Notes: generated by a model from the letters alone, not told the origin. Shown: positions 1-7,818, counted from the stretch's first letter. The stretch is DNA of 64,000 bases from Flavobacterium paronense (GCF_030409795.1 NZ_JAUFQN010000019.1:2728001-2792000), one strand, 5' to 3'. Numbers and translations: made by a program.

Positions 1-663
1 GAAGCATCAGCATACGGAACCGGACAATTGCCAGACAAAGAAGGACAAATGTACCATGATGCCACCGACGATTTATATTTAATTCCAACTGCCGAAGTTC
101 CGGTAACTAATATTTTCCGTGATGTGATTTTGCAAGAAAGCGAATTGCCGATTTTGTGTACAGGTTACACACCGTGTTTCCGTCGTGAAGCGGGTTCTTA
201 TGGCGCACACGTTCGCGGTTTGAATCGTTTGCATCAATTTGATAAAGTAGAAATAGTTCGCATAGAACATCCTGATAAATCGTATGAAGCACTTGACGGC
301 ATGGTAGAACATGTGAAAACGTTGTTGCAGGAATTGAAATTACCTTATAGAATTCTGCGTCTTTGTGGTGGCGATATGGGCTTTGCTTCGGCTTTGACTT
401 ACGATTTTGAAGTGTTTTCTACAGCACAAGATAAATGGTTGGAGATTAGTTCTGTTTCTAATTTTGAAACCTTCCAGGCGAATCGTTTGAAATTGCGTTT
501 CAAAGGAAAAGAAGGCAAAACACAGTTGGCACATACGTTAAACGGAAGTTCCTTAGCCTTGCCAAGAGTTTTAGCCGGAATTTTAGAAAACTATCAAACA
601 CCTGAAGGAATTGTAATCCCGGAAGTATTGCGCAAGTATACGGGGTTTGACATCATCAACTAA
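1..663 (+). CDS. serS: Seryl-tRNA synthetase, C-terminal part (5' end outside window)
   Basis: Charges tRNA-Ser with serine in the cytoplasm. The reading frame is open from base 1, so the gene starts before the window; only the last 220 codons are seen. The class II catalytic core is clear: motif 2 with FRREAGSYG followed by RGLNRLHQFDKVE, and motif 3 with LNGSSLALPR near the C-terminus. The end after the motif 3 helix has the usual SerRS length. The TTG at 28 is internal, not a start. A palindromic repeat at 670-691, followed by T-rich sequence, sits directly downstream and may serve as the terminator. Confidence 0.97.
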   Translation, partial: EASAYGTGQLPDKEGQMYHDATDDLYLIPTAEVPVTNIFRDVILQESELPILCTGYTPCFRREAGSYGAHVRGLNRLHQFDKVEIVRIEHPDKSYEALDGMVEHVKTLLQELKLPYRILRLCGGDMGFASALTYDFEVFSTAQDKWLEISSVSNFETFQANRLKLRFKGKEGKTQLAHTLNGSSLALPRVLAGILENYQTPEGIVIPEVLRKYTGFDIIN

Positions 664-669
664 AAGTTA

Positions 670-691
670 ACCTGCCTGCCGGTAGGCAGGT
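670..691. repeat. Palindromic intergenic repeat, copy 1 (possible serS terminator)
   Basis: ACCTGCCT-GCCGGT-AGGCAGGT forms an almost perfect palindrome 7 bases after the serS stop and is followed by TCTTTATTT. A second copy with the same core lies at 31223-31243. GC-rich palindromes of this kind are dispersed in many Flavobacterium genomes; here it is well placed to end serS transcription. Confidence 0.75.
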
Positions 692-709
692 CTTTATTTA
701 ACATATCGT

Positions 710-742
710 TTGTACTAATTGAACACAAAAATGTTACTTTAG
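710..742 (+). promoter_or_regulatory. Candidate promoter for the TPR protein
   Basis: TTG at 710-712, a 22-base spacer and TACTTTAG at 735-742 match the Bacteroidota consensus TTG-N17-23-TAnnTTTG in all but one base of the -7 box. Start codon follows 27 bases later. Confidence 0.45.
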
Positions 743-769
743 TACATTGTTCGTTTTTATTAAAAATTC

Positions 770-2548
770 ATGAAAAAATTTCTCTCCACAATTGCATTAT
801 TCCTATGCTTTTTGGCGCAAGCGCAAAATGAGCAATTGGCGAATAATTATTTTGACCGTGGAGAATTTGAAAAAGCATTGGTCAGTTATGAAGAGTTATT
901 AAAATCACAAGAAGGGAATTATAATTATTTTCAAAGAGTCATCGAATGTTACCAGCAATTACAACAGTTTGACAAAGCCGAAAAAGCATTAGAAGACCGA
1001 ATCGACAAATACAGACAAAACAATCTTTTGGTTGAATTGGGTTTTAATTATCAGTTGCAAAAAAACCAAGAAAAAGCCAAAAAATATTACGATCAGGCGA
1101 TTGACAAAATCAAGAAAAACGCTAATGAAGTTTACGGAATCGCCTATCTTTTTGAAAGAAAAGCACTTGTAGATTATGCCCTTTTAGCTTACAAAACAGC
1201 TTTAGAAAAAGAACCTAAAATGAGTTTTAATTTTCAAATGGCTGTACTATACGGGCAACAAGGCAATACTGATTTGATGATTGATACTTTTCTGGAAGAA
1301 TCGTTTCAAAACCCACAAAATCTTCCTTTAATTCAAAATCAGCTATCCCGTTTTATGACAGAAGAAGTAGATGCCAATTTTAACGATGCGTTAAAAAAAG
1401 CACTGTTACTTAGAGCTCAAAAGACACAAGATGTGTTTTGGAATGATTTCTTAAGCTGGCTTTTTATCCAACAAAAAGAATATGGTAAAGCGTTCATTCA
1501 ACAAAAAGCAATTTACAAGCGAAATCCTGATTCTTTTGCCAATATTGTGAATTTAGGTCAAATGGCTATTGAAGATAATGACCAAGATTCGGCAACCGAA
1601 ATTTTGACATTTGTACTCGACAACACTAAAGATTTAGAATTGTTAATTCAGTCGCATTCCTATCTGATAGAAATGAAAATTGACCATGCAACAGAGAAAG
1701 ATTATCCGGCCATAACAGCAGAACTTGATCAGTTGATTAAAGAATTTGGTGTAAGTCCATTCACACTTCCTCTTTTAAAATTGCAGGCAGACTTCAATGC
1801 CTTTCATTTAAATAATCCTGAAAAAGCCAAAGCCATTTTGAAAAACGCTATGGAAATGCCAATTAACAGCTACCAATTGGTTGAAGTAAAAATGGAACTG
1901 GCAGATATTCTTTTATTCGAAGAAAAATTCAATCAGGCGCTAATCTATTATTCCCAAATTGATGAAGACATGAATGGCGATGTGATTGGTCAGGAAGCCA
2001 GTCTTAAAACCGCAAAAACCAGTTATTTTAAAACCGATTTTGCATGGGCATCACATCAATTAAAAGTGTTGAAATCGGCTTCCTCTCAACTAATCGCTAA
2101 CGATGCATTGGATTTGTTTTTACTGATAAGCGATAACACCGTGGAAGATTCTTTACAAGTGGCTTTAAAGAAATTTGCTCGTGCTGATTTTCTTTTATAT
2201 CAAAACAAAAAGAAGGAAGCATTAGCAGGATTCCAATTAATTTTAAAAGAACACAAAGGCGAAGATATTGAACCGGTAACACTATTGCGTATCGGGAAAA
2301 TCTATGAAAAAATGGGTGATTTCTCTAATGCTTTGGCTAATTATGATGCCATTATTACCAAACATAAAGACTGCATTTATATTGATGAAGCCCTTTATTT
2401 TTCGGCCGAAATTTATAATAACCAATTAAAAGATACTGAAAAAGCCAAGCTGCTTTATGAAGAAATGCTCACCAAACACGAGGACAGCATTTATTATGTA
2501 GATTCGAGGAATAAATATCGAAAACTAAGAGGTGATACAAATCTATAG
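770..2548 (+). CDS. Exported tetratricopeptide-repeat protein
   Basis: A 592-residue protein with an N-terminal signal peptide (MKKFLSTIALFLCFLAQAQ), so it is exported to the periplasm or outer membrane. The remainder is almost entirely helical repeats of TPR type: units are recognisable at about residues 25-60 (YFDRGEFEKALVSYEELL), 90-115, 225-255, and 505-535 (LRIGKIYEKMGDFSNALANY). No enzymatic domain is visible. TPR arrays bind other proteins, so a scaffold role is likely, but the partner is unknown. It follows serS and precedes the DUF4286-rsmA-mgtE group with a gap of 54 bases, in the same direction, so it may be co-transcribed with them. Confidence 0.85.
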   Translation: MKKFLSTIALFLCFLAQAQNEQLANNYFDRGEFEKALVSYEELLKSQEGNYNYFQRVIECYQQLQQFDKAEKALEDRIDKYRQNNLLVELGFNYQLQKNQEKAKKYYDQAIDKIKKNANEVYGIAYLFERKALVDYALLAYKTALEKEPKMSFNFQMAVLYGQQGNTDLMIDTFLEESFQNPQNLPLIQNQLSRFMTEEVDANFNDALKKALLLRAQKTQDVFWNDFLSWLFIQQKEYGKAFIQQKAIYKRNPDSFANIVNLGQMAIEDNDQDSATEILTFVLDNTKDLELLIQSHSYLIEMKIDHATEKDYPAITAELDQLIKEFGVSPFTLPLLKLQADFNAFHLNNPEKAKAILKNAMEMPINSYQLVEVKMELADILLFEEKFNQALIYYSQIDEDMNGDVIGQEASLKTAKTSYFKTDFAWASHQLKVLKSASSQLIANDALDLFLLISDNTVEDSLQVALKKFARADFLLYQNKKKEALAGFQLILKEHKGEDIEPVTLLRIGKIYEKMGDFSNALANYDAIITKHKDCIYIDEALYFSAEIYNNQLKDTEKAKLLYEEMLTKHEDSIYYVDSRNKYRKLRGDTNL

Positions 2549-2602
2549 TCGTCAATCACAGTTTAAAATTCCTAAATCCTTAATCCTAATTCCTAAATTA
2601 AA

Positions 2603-2914
2603 ATGATTTTATACAACGTAACTATCAACATCCACGAAAGTGTCCACGACCAATGGATGCAATGGATGCAGGAAAAACATATTAACGACATGCTGGCTAC
2701 GGGGAAATTCTCCTCTGCCCGAATGGTTAAGGTTTTAGTTGAAGAAGATATGGGCGGAACTACCTATTCGGTTCAATTCACAACCGATTCCAAACAAACT
2801 TTGCAACGCTATTATGATGAAGACGCACCAAAGCTTAGAGCAGAAAGTGCTTCGTTGTTTGGTGACAAAATGCTGGCTTTTAGAACTGAATTGGAGTTGA
2901 TTAGCGAACACTAG
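2603..2914 (+). CDS. DUF4286 family protein
   Basis: A small soluble protein of 103 residues without signal peptide or membrane segment. The pattern MILYNVTINI...HDQWMQWM at the start and a central G-TYSVQF strand fit the DUF4286 family, small alpha-beta proteins of unknown function common in Bacteroidota. It is the first gene of a group that continues with rsmA and mgtE; without the inserted nuclease unit at 2917-3300 its stop codon would be only about 5 bases from the rsmA start. That suggests an original two-gene operon. Function unknown. Confidence 0.8.
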   Translation: MILYNVTINIHESVHDQWMQWMQEKHINDMLATGKFSSARMVKVLVEEDMGGTTYSVQFTTDSKQTLQRYYDEDAPKLRAESASLFGDKMLAFRTELELISEH

Positions 2915-2916
2915 TC

Positions 2917-2949
2917 CTTTTGTCATTCCCGCGCAGGCGGGAATCCATT
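2917..2949 (+). repeat. Left terminal palindromic inverted repeat
   Basis: Begins CTTTTGTCATTCCCGCGCAG and continues GCGGGAATCCATT. The core ATTCCCGC-GCAG-GCGGGAAT forms an 8-bp hairpin. It is the exact reverse complement of 3268-3300. Confidence 0.95.
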
Positions 2950-2964
2950 AAGAAACAATATAGA

Positions 2965-3267
2965 ATGCAGCAATTTCGTCAATACTTCATTTATATTTTA
3001 GCCAGCAAGAAAAATGGAGTACTTTATATTGGAGTAACAAACAGTATAGAAAGAAGAGTTGAAGAACATAAAAACAAACTAGATCCAAACTGTTTTACAG
3101 CAAAATATAATGTAAACTTATTGGTTTATTTTGAAACATTCCAATATATTGACGACGCCATTAAAAGAGAAAAGCAACTCAAAAAATGGAATCGTCAATG
3201 GAAAATAAATTTGATTGAAGAAGAAAATAAAGATTGGAAAGACCTGTCTGGAGATTGGAATAATTAA
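2965..3267 (+). CDS. Small GIY-YIG nuclease domain protein
   Basis: A 100-residue single-domain member of the GIY-YIG family (YhbQ/UPF0213-like short group). The start at 2965 is chosen because the upstream in-frame ATG at 2920 lies inside the terminal repeat and would translate it. Visible motifs: FIYIL and VLYIGVTN (the two GIY-YIG strands), then RRVEEH (catalytic Arg), and E in YFETF followed by the REKQLKKWNRQWK helix. The family cuts DNA with a single metal-dependent active site. The gene is alone between perfect inverted repeats, a layout suggesting that it acts on these palindromes or travels with them; this is inference. A housekeeping repair role cannot be excluded. Confidence 0.88.
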   Translation: MQQFRQYFIYILASKKNGVLYIGVTNSIERRVEEHKNKLDPNCFTAKYNVNLLVYFETFQYIDDAIKREKQLKKWNRQWKINLIEEENKDWKDLSGDWNN

Positions 3268-3300
3268 AATGGATTCCCGCCTGCGCGGGAATGACAAAAG
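3268..3300 (-). repeat. Right terminal palindromic inverted repeat
   Basis: Perfect 33-base reverse complement of 2917-2949. The nuclease stop codon (3265-3267) is immediately followed by it, and the rsmA ATG follows 3 bases after it, so the hairpin would lie in the rsmA translation initiation region. Confidence 0.95.
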
Positions 3301-3303
3301 AGT

Positions 3304-4083
3304 ATGAACGATGTAAGAGCCAAAAAACACCTCGGACAACACTTCCTAACGGATGAATCAATTGCCAAAAATATAGCCGACACTTTAAATTTTAAAGGCT
3401 ATGACATTACTTTGGAAATTGGTCCAGGAATGGGCGTTTTGACAAAATACCTGTTGGAAAAACCAACCGAAACCTATGTTATTGAAATTGACACCGAATC
3501 GGTAGCGTATCTGAATGAACATTATCCAAAATTACACGGCAAAATCATTTCGAAAGATGTTTTAAAATACAACCTCAACGAAGTTTTTGAAGGCAAACCT
3601 TTTGCTATCATTGGTAATTTTCCTTATAATATTTCATCGCAAATTGTGTTTAAATGTTTGGAATTACGGCATCAGGTTCCGGAATTTTCAGGTATGTTTC
3701 AAAAAGAAGTAGCCGAGCGGATTTGTGAAAAAAAAGGAACTAAAGCCTACGGAATTCTATCGGTTTTAGTGCAGGCTTTTTATGAAGCGGAGTATTTATT
3801 TACGGTAAGTCCGGATGTTTTTAATCCACCTCCAAAAGTAAATTCAGGTGTTTTACGCTTACGCAGAAAAGAAAATTTCACGTTGCCTTGTAATGAAAAG
3901 TTATTCTTTTCAGTGGTAAAAACTGGATTTCAACAACGCCGCAAGACGTTAAGAAATAGTTTAAAATCATTCAACCTTTCGGATAATTTAAAAGAAGATA
4001 CTATCTTTGACCTCAGACCAGAGCAACTCACAGTTGAGCAATTCATTGAACTCACTCAAAAAATAGAAGCCAATGCAGTTTAA
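3304..4083 (+). CDS. rsmA: 16S rRNA (adenine(1518)-N(6)/adenine(1519)-N(6))-dimethyltransferase
   Basis: Dimethylates two adjacent adenines in helix 45 of 16S rRNA with S-adenosylmethionine, a late step of 30S assembly. The 259-residue length is normal. N-terminal KKHLGQHFL, the SAM-binding [11 protein letters not shown], and the catalytic NFPYNIS (NLPY motif variant) are all present, and the C-terminal small helical domain ([28 protein letters not shown]) is complete. It overlaps mgtE by 11 bases, indicating translational coupling. Its upstream region is the palindromic end of the GIY-YIG unit, so the natural leader has probably been replaced. Confidence 0.97.
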   Translation: MNDVRAKKHLGQHFLTDESIAKNIADTLNFKGYDITLEIGPGMGVLTKYLLEKPTETYVIEIDTESVAYLNEHYPKLHGKIISKDVLKYNLNEVFEGKPFAIIGNFPYNISSQIVFKCLELRHQVPEFSGMFQKEVAERICEKKGTKAYGILSVLVQAFYEAEYLFTVSPDVFNPPPKVNSGVLRLRRKENFTLPCNEKLFFSVVKTGFQQRRKTLRNSLKSFNLSDNLKEDTIFDLRPEQLTVEQFIELTQKIEANAV

Positions 4084-5422
4084 AATCAGCAAAGAACTCT
4101 TAGAGCAAATCGAGCAACTCATTCATCAAAAAAACGACAAGGAATTGGAAGTTTTGTTGAATGATATGCACCATGCCGATATTGCTGAGATTTTTGATGA
4201 ACTAAACATTGAAGAAGCTACTTATATTTTCAAAATTCTTGACAGTGAAATTACAGCTGAAATTCTTTTAGAATTAGAAGATGATGTCCGTGAAAAAATT
4301 CTTCATGGTCTTTCTGCTAAAGAAATCGCAGAAGAGTTAGATGAATTAGATACCGATGACGCTGCTGATATTATTGCCGAACTATCGCAAAGCAAAAAAG
4401 AAGAAGTAATCTCTGAGCTCGAAGACGTTGAACACGCCAAAGACATTGTTGATTTGTTGCGCTACGACGAAGATACTGCCGGAGGTTTGATGGGAAAAGA
4501 GATGGTGAAAGTGAATGAAAACTGGAATGTGCTAACCTGTGTCAAAGAAATGCGAATTCAGGCAGAACACGTAACCCGAGTGCATTCGATTTATGTTGTT
4601 GATGATGAAAACAGATTGAAAGGAAGATTATCTCTTAAAGATTTATTGACGACCTCGACTAAAACGCCTATAAGCGATGTCTACATCAAAAAAGTAGATT
4701 ACGTAAAAGTGGACACCCCAAATACTGATGTCGCCCGTATCATGCAGAAATATGACTTGGAAGCAATTCCGGTAGTAGATGAAATGGGACGATTGGTAGG
4801 AAGAGTTACTATTGATGATATCGTTGACGTAATTAAGGAAGAAGCCGATAAGGATTACCAAATGGCTGCAGGTATCACGCAAGACGTAGAGGCAGGTGAT
4901 AGTGTTTTCGAATTAATTAAAGCTCGTTTACCTTGGCTTTTAATTGGAATGGCGATTGAAATTGTTGCTTCTTTTGTGCTAAAAGGAAACGAGGTTGCCT
5001 TTCAAAAATATACAACGCTGATTATTTTTGTACCATTGCTTTCTGCCACTGCTGGAAATATAGGTGTACAAGCATCCGCAATTGTGGTCCAAGGTTTGGC
5101 CAATGGCTCGTTAAAGGAATTTAGCAAAAATTATTTCAAAAAAGAACTTATTGTTGCCATGATATCCGGGACGATTATATCGCTTTTCATACTGTTATTT
5201 CATTCGATAATGTATCAACAATATCAAGTAGGTATAGCCATTTCAACTTCTATAATTGTGGTAATTCTATTCGCTGCAACCCTAGGAACTTTAGTGCCAT
5301 TATTCCTGCACAGAAATAAAATCGATCCGGCTATTGCAACCGGACCGTTTATTACTACCACAAATGACGTTTTTGGAATTATCATTTATTTTGCCATTGC
5401 CAGATTGATACTTGGTTTTTAA
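4073..5422 (+). CDS. mgtE: Magnesium transporter MgtE
   Basis: Mg2+ channel of the inner membrane, gated by cytoplasmic magnesium. The 449 residues show the standard order: acidic N-domain (about 1-130, helical repeats with [10 protein letters not shown] and [12 protein letters not shown]), a pair of CBS domains (about 135-255, with [14 protein letters not shown] and [12 protein letters not shown]), the plug helix, and a membrane part of about five helices from residue 285 on. The conserved pore region appears as [14 protein letters not shown] and [14 protein letters not shown]. The start overlaps the rsmA end. Confidence 0.95.
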   Translation: MQFKISKELLEQIEQLIHQKNDKELEVLLNDMHHADIAEIFDELNIEEATYIFKILDSEITAEILLELEDDVREKILHGLSAKEIAEELDELDTDDAADIIAELSQSKKEEVISELEDVEHAKDIVDLLRYDEDTAGGLMGKEMVKVNENWNVLTCVKEMRIQAEHVTRVHSIYVVDDENRLKGRLSLKDLLTTSTKTPISDVYIKKVDYVKVDTPNTDVARIMQKYDLEAIPVVDEMGRLVGRVTIDDIVDVIKEEADKDYQMAAGITQDVEAGDSVFELIKARLPWLLIGMAIEIVASFVLKGNEVAFQKYTTLIIFVPLLSATAGNIGVQASAIVVQGLANGSLKEFSKNYFKKELIVAMISGTIISLFILLFHSIMYQQYQVGIAISTSIIVVILFAATLGTLVPLFLHRNKIDPAIATGPFITTTNDVFGIIIYFAIARLILGF

Positions 5423-5460
5423 TTTAGGAGCACAAGCCCCATTTTCTTTACAACAATCTT

Positions 5461-5500
5461 CCCGCTATCCGCGCTACAGGGTAGCTTGCTCCTATCGGGG
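5461..5500 (-). repeat. Covarying structured repeat, copy A
   Basis: Read on the minus strand: outer arm CCCG (5499-5496), loop strand ATAGGAGCA, distal stem GCTAC-CCT-GTAGC (5485-5473), loop strand GCGGATAG, outer arm CGGG (5464-5461). An additional AAGCCC/GGGCTT pairing encloses it (5434-5439 with 5508-5513). It lies between mgtE and tRNA-Leu. Its architecture matches copies at 7036, 31152 and 62833 although the paired bases differ; see findings. Confidence 0.7.
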
Positions 5501-5533
5501 TTAATTAGGGCTTTTGTTTATCTTTAAACTTAT

Positions 5534-5567
5534 AAAAACAAAAAGCCCTTCTTTTCAGAAGAGCTTT
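5534..5567 (-). terminator. Terminator of tRNA-Leu
   Basis: On the minus strand AAAAGCTCTTCT-GAAA-AGAAGGGCTTTTTG pairs as a long A/T-flanked hairpin ending in T-rich sequence, directly after the tRNA 3' end. Confidence 0.75.
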
Positions 5568-5569
5568 TG

Positions 5570-5649
5570 TACCCGGAGCGGGACTTGAACCCGCACGGTT
5601 GCCCACAGGTGTTTGAGACCAGCGCGTCTACCAATTCCGCCATCCGGGC
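5570..5649 (-). tRNA. tRNA-Leu, anticodon CAA
   Basis: On the minus strand the acceptor arms GCCCGGA and TCCGGGT pair perfectly. The D-arm contains TGGCGGAATTGGTAGACGCG, typical of leucine tRNAs. The anticodon loop CTCAAAC gives CAA, which reads UUG codons. A long variable arm (TGTGGGCAACCG region) and T-arm GCGGGTTCAAGTCCCGC follow. The discriminator is A and CCA is not encoded. It is flanked by its own terminator and stands alone between mgtE and prs. Confidence 0.95.
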
Positions 5650-5650
5650 G

Positions 5651-6016
5651 TTTACCTTAGATGGTTTACAGTTTAATTTTTAGAAAAAATTAATTAAAGT
5701 TATCGCCATCCGGGCTTTCCTTTGAATCGTTCAGTTTAATATAAGAATAATTAAAAAAACTATCTTCAGGCTTGAGAGACAAAACCAACAACAGTTGGCT
5801 TATCGCGTAAAACGAACAACAAAAAGTGTTGCTTGCTTTTAAACACGGTGCAAATGTAAAAAATAAAATATCAATTTCTAAAAAAATACTCTAAAATATC
5901 CTTTCAGAGTTGGATTTAATTCCTAAATTTGCACCTCGGTAAAACGAACAACAACTAACTAACTACATTCGAGGCACTTCCGCAAGGAGCGCAACGGATA
6001 AAAACAACAAATTACA
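5651..6016. other. Long intergenic region upstream of prs
   Basis: No gene is visible in these 366 bases. Contents: 12 bases identical to the tRNA-Leu 5' end (5704-5715), a perfect small hairpin CCAAC-AACA-GTTGG (5785-5798), and a 16-base direct repeat GTAAAACGAACAACAA at 5807-5822 and 5939-5954. TAAATTTG near 5924 resembles a -7 box for prs, but no TTG sits at the right distance. The length suggests a long prs leader. Confidence 0.6.
5704..5715 (-). repeat. Duplicated tRNA-Leu 5' end fragment
   Basis: CGCCATCCGGGC on the + strand repeats the 5' end of tRNA-Leu (5638-5649), in the same orientation and 66 bases further on. It may be a relic of a second tRNA copy or of a recombination event. 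Confidence 0.5.
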
Positions 6017-6958
6017 ATGTCGCATTTAGAACCAGAAGCAAAGATATTTGCGTGTTCGCAAAGCGTCTACTTAGCTGAACAAATAGCCGAAAACTATGGT
6101 GTTCCGCTGGGTAAAGTTACGTTCTCAAAATTTAGTGATGGTGAATTCCAGCCTTCTTTTGAAGAATCAATAAGAGGATTGCGCGTTTTTATTGTCTGCT
6201 CTACATTTCCGAGTGCCGACAATTTAATGGAACTTTTGTTAATGATTGATGCGGCTAAAAGAGCATCAGCCCGACACATAACTCCCGTAATTCCTTATTT
6301 TGGTTATGCAAGACAAGACAGAAAAGACAAACCAAGAGTTCCGATTGGAGCAAAACTGATAGCAAAACTATTGGAAACTGCCGGAGCAACGAGAATCATG
6401 ACGATGGATTTACATGCCGATCAGATTCAGGGTTTCTTTGAAATGCCAGTCGATCATTTGTTTGCCTCGACTATCTTTTTGCCTTATGTTAAAAGTCTGC
6501 AGTTAGACAATTTAACAATTGCTTCGCCTGATATGGGTGGTTCAAAAAGAGCGTATGCCTATTCTAAGTTTTTAGAATCGGATGTGGTAATTTGTTACAA
6601 ACAAAGAAAAGCAGCCAACATAATTGACACAATGGAATTGATTGGTGAGGTGAAAGGCAGAAATGTAATTCTAGTTGACGACATGGTTGATACTGGAGGA
6701 ACATTGGCCAAGGCAGCTGATTTAATGATTGAAAAAGGAGCATTAAGTGTGAGAGCCATTTGTACTCATGCGATACTTTCGGGTGATGCTTATGAGAAAT
6801 TAGAAAAATCTCAATTATTGGAGTTGATAGTTACCGATTCAATTCCGTTAAAAAGAGAATCGAACAAAATAAAAGTGGTGAGTTGTGCGCCTCTTTTTGC
6901 AGAAGTAATGAACATGGTGCAACACAACAATTCCATCAGTGGGAAGTTTTTGATGTAA
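6017..6958 (+). CDS. prs: Ribose-phosphate pyrophosphokinase
   Basis: Makes PRPP from ribose 5-phosphate and ATP for purine, pyrimidine, histidine and NAD synthesis. The 313 residues match the usual length of about 315. Seen motifs: FSDGEFQPSFEESIRG near the N-terminus, PYFGYARQDRKD (ATP-binding flexible region), TMDLHADQIQGFF (divalent cation and ribose phosphate binding), and the PRPP loop VILVDDMVDTGGTLA. It is followed by rplY across a 172-base gap that contains a structured repeat. Confidence 0.97.
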   Translation: MSHLEPEAKIFACSQSVYLAEQIAENYGVPLGKVTFSKFSDGEFQPSFEESIRGLRVFIVCSTFPSADNLMELLLMIDAAKRASARHITPVIPYFGYARQDRKDKPRVPIGAKLIAKLLETAGATRIMTMDLHADQIQGFFEMPVDHLFASTIFLPYVKSLQLDNLTIASPDMGGSKRAYAYSKFLESDVVICYKQRKAANIIDTMELIGEVKGRNVILVDDMVDTGGTLAKAADLMIEKGALSVRAICTHAILSGDAYEKLEKSQLLELIVTDSIPLKRESNKIKVVSCAPLFAEVMNMVQHNNSISGKFLM

Positions 6959-7035
6959 TTTAGAAGCAAGAAGCAAGAGGAAAGAAACAAGATAGACTTC
7001 AATGAAAATTTAAATTTGAAGTTTTGCAGAAGATT

Positions 7036-7093
7036 GCGTTAGGGATTGCAGCAAGTGCCGTGCACTGCGGAAAGCCCGACCCGAAGGGAACGC
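7036..7093 (+). repeat. Covarying structured repeat, copy B
   Basis: Three-way fold: closing pair GCGT (7036-7039) with ACGC (7090-7093); GGG (7042-7044) with CCC (7075-7077); loop strands ATTGCAGCA and GCGGAAAG; distal stem AGTGC-CGT-GCACT (7054-7066); side hairpin CCC-GAA-GGG (7080-7088). It lies 38 bases before the rplY start in the same direction. It may belong to a known Flavobacteria RNA motif class such as Flavo-1, which I cannot check here. Confidence 0.7.
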
Positions 7094-7130
7094 CCAAATT
7101 AGTATTTTTTATTAACTATATATTTTTACA

Positions 7131-7736
7131 ATGAAATCGATTACAATTAAAGGATCACAAAGAGAAAGCGTGGGCAAGGTAGCAACCAAAGCGGTACGTA
7201 ATGCTGGAATGGTTCCTTGCGTTATTTACGGAGGAAGTCAACCAATTCATTTTGCAGCAGAAGAAAAAGCATTCAAAAGCTTGGTTTACACTCCAAACGC
7301 ACACACCGTTGTGATAGATTTAGATGGAAAAACTACCAATGCCGTTTTGCAAGACATTCAGTTTCACCCAGTTTCAGACAGAATCAATCACATTGATTTT
7401 TTCCAATTGAGTGATGACAAAGAAATTATTATGGAAGTACCTGTAAAAGTAACTGGAACTTCTCCAGGTGTACTTTTAGGAGGTGTTTTGAACTTGAATC
7501 AACGTAGATTAAAAGTGAAAGCTTTGCCAAAAAATCTACCTGATTTTGTTGAAGCTAACATTTCTGAAATGCAGATGGGTAACAAATTGTATGTTACAAA
7601 ATTAGAAGCGAAAAACTTCAAATTAATGCATCCAGACAATACTGTTGTAGCACAAGTTAAGATTTCTCGTGCTGCTATGAAAGCGGCTCAGGAAGCTGCA
7701 AAAGCAGAAAAAGGTGGAGCAAAAAAGAAAAAATAA
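7131..7736 (+). CDS. rplY: 50S ribosomal protein L25 (long Ctc form)
   Basis: Binds 5S rRNA in the central protuberance of the 50S subunit. At 201 residues it is the long bacterial (Ctc/TL5) form: an N-terminal L25 barrel (residues 1-95, with [10 protein letters not shown] and [15 protein letters not shown]) and a C-terminal TL5 beta domain (100-180, [16 protein letters not shown]). It ends in a lysine- and alanine-rich tail usual in Bacteroidota. Followed by a strong terminator at 7758-7789 and by pth, the usual neighbour. Confidence 0.96.
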   Translation: MKSITIKGSQRESVGKVATKAVRNAGMVPCVIYGGSQPIHFAAEEKAFKSLVYTPNAHTVVIDLDGKTTNAVLQDIQFHPVSDRINHIDFFQLSDDKEIIMEVPVKVTGTSPGVLLGGVLNLNQRRLKVKALPKNLPDFVEANISEMQMGNKLYVTKLEAKNFKLMHPDNTVVAQVKISRAAMKAAQEAAKAEKGGAKKKK

Positions 7737-7757
7737 GTAATTTATTTTTCCGATATC

Positions 7758-7789
7758 AAAAAGCATCAGTTTGTACTGGTGCTTTTTTT
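7758..7789 (+). terminator. Terminator after rplY
   Basis: AAAAAGCATCAGT-TTGT-ACTGGTGCTTTTTTT is a hairpin with one G-T pair and a run of T, 21 bases after the rplY stop. Confidence 0.85.
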
Positions 7790-7818
7790 ATGAATTCAAA
7801 TTAGTTTACTTTTGCTAA

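Larger units (their letters stand above)
2917..3300 (+). mobile_element. GIY-YIG nuclease gene bounded by perfect 33-bp inverted repeats (candidate mobile unit)
   Basis: A 384-base unit consisting of one small nuclease gene and nothing else between two perfect 33-bp inverted repeats (2917-2949 and 3268-3300). Each repeat contains an internal hairpin ATTCCCGC-4 bases-GCGGGAAT. The left repeat starts 2 bases after the DUF4286 stop and the right one ends 3 bases before the rsmA ATG, so the unit fills the intergenic gap exactly. The palindromes belong to the widespread CATTCCCGC-type dispersed repeats. That the nuclease moves or maintains these repeats is my inference. Confidence 0.6.

Noticed and set aside
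670..691. Remnant of an insertion sequence end
   Set aside because: A single palindrome without transposase or target duplication; better described as a dispersed palindromic repeat.
2920..2964. Upstream ATG extending the GIY-YIG protein by MSFPRRRESIKKQYR
   Set aside because: These codons translate the terminal repeat itself; the family begins at the internal ATG at 2965.
3118..3361. Minus-strand frames with VIPAQAGIH or SFPRRRES sequences
   Set aside because: They are translations of the right palindrome and of the antisense of the nuclease and rsmA genes; such peptides are typical false predictions from this repeat type.
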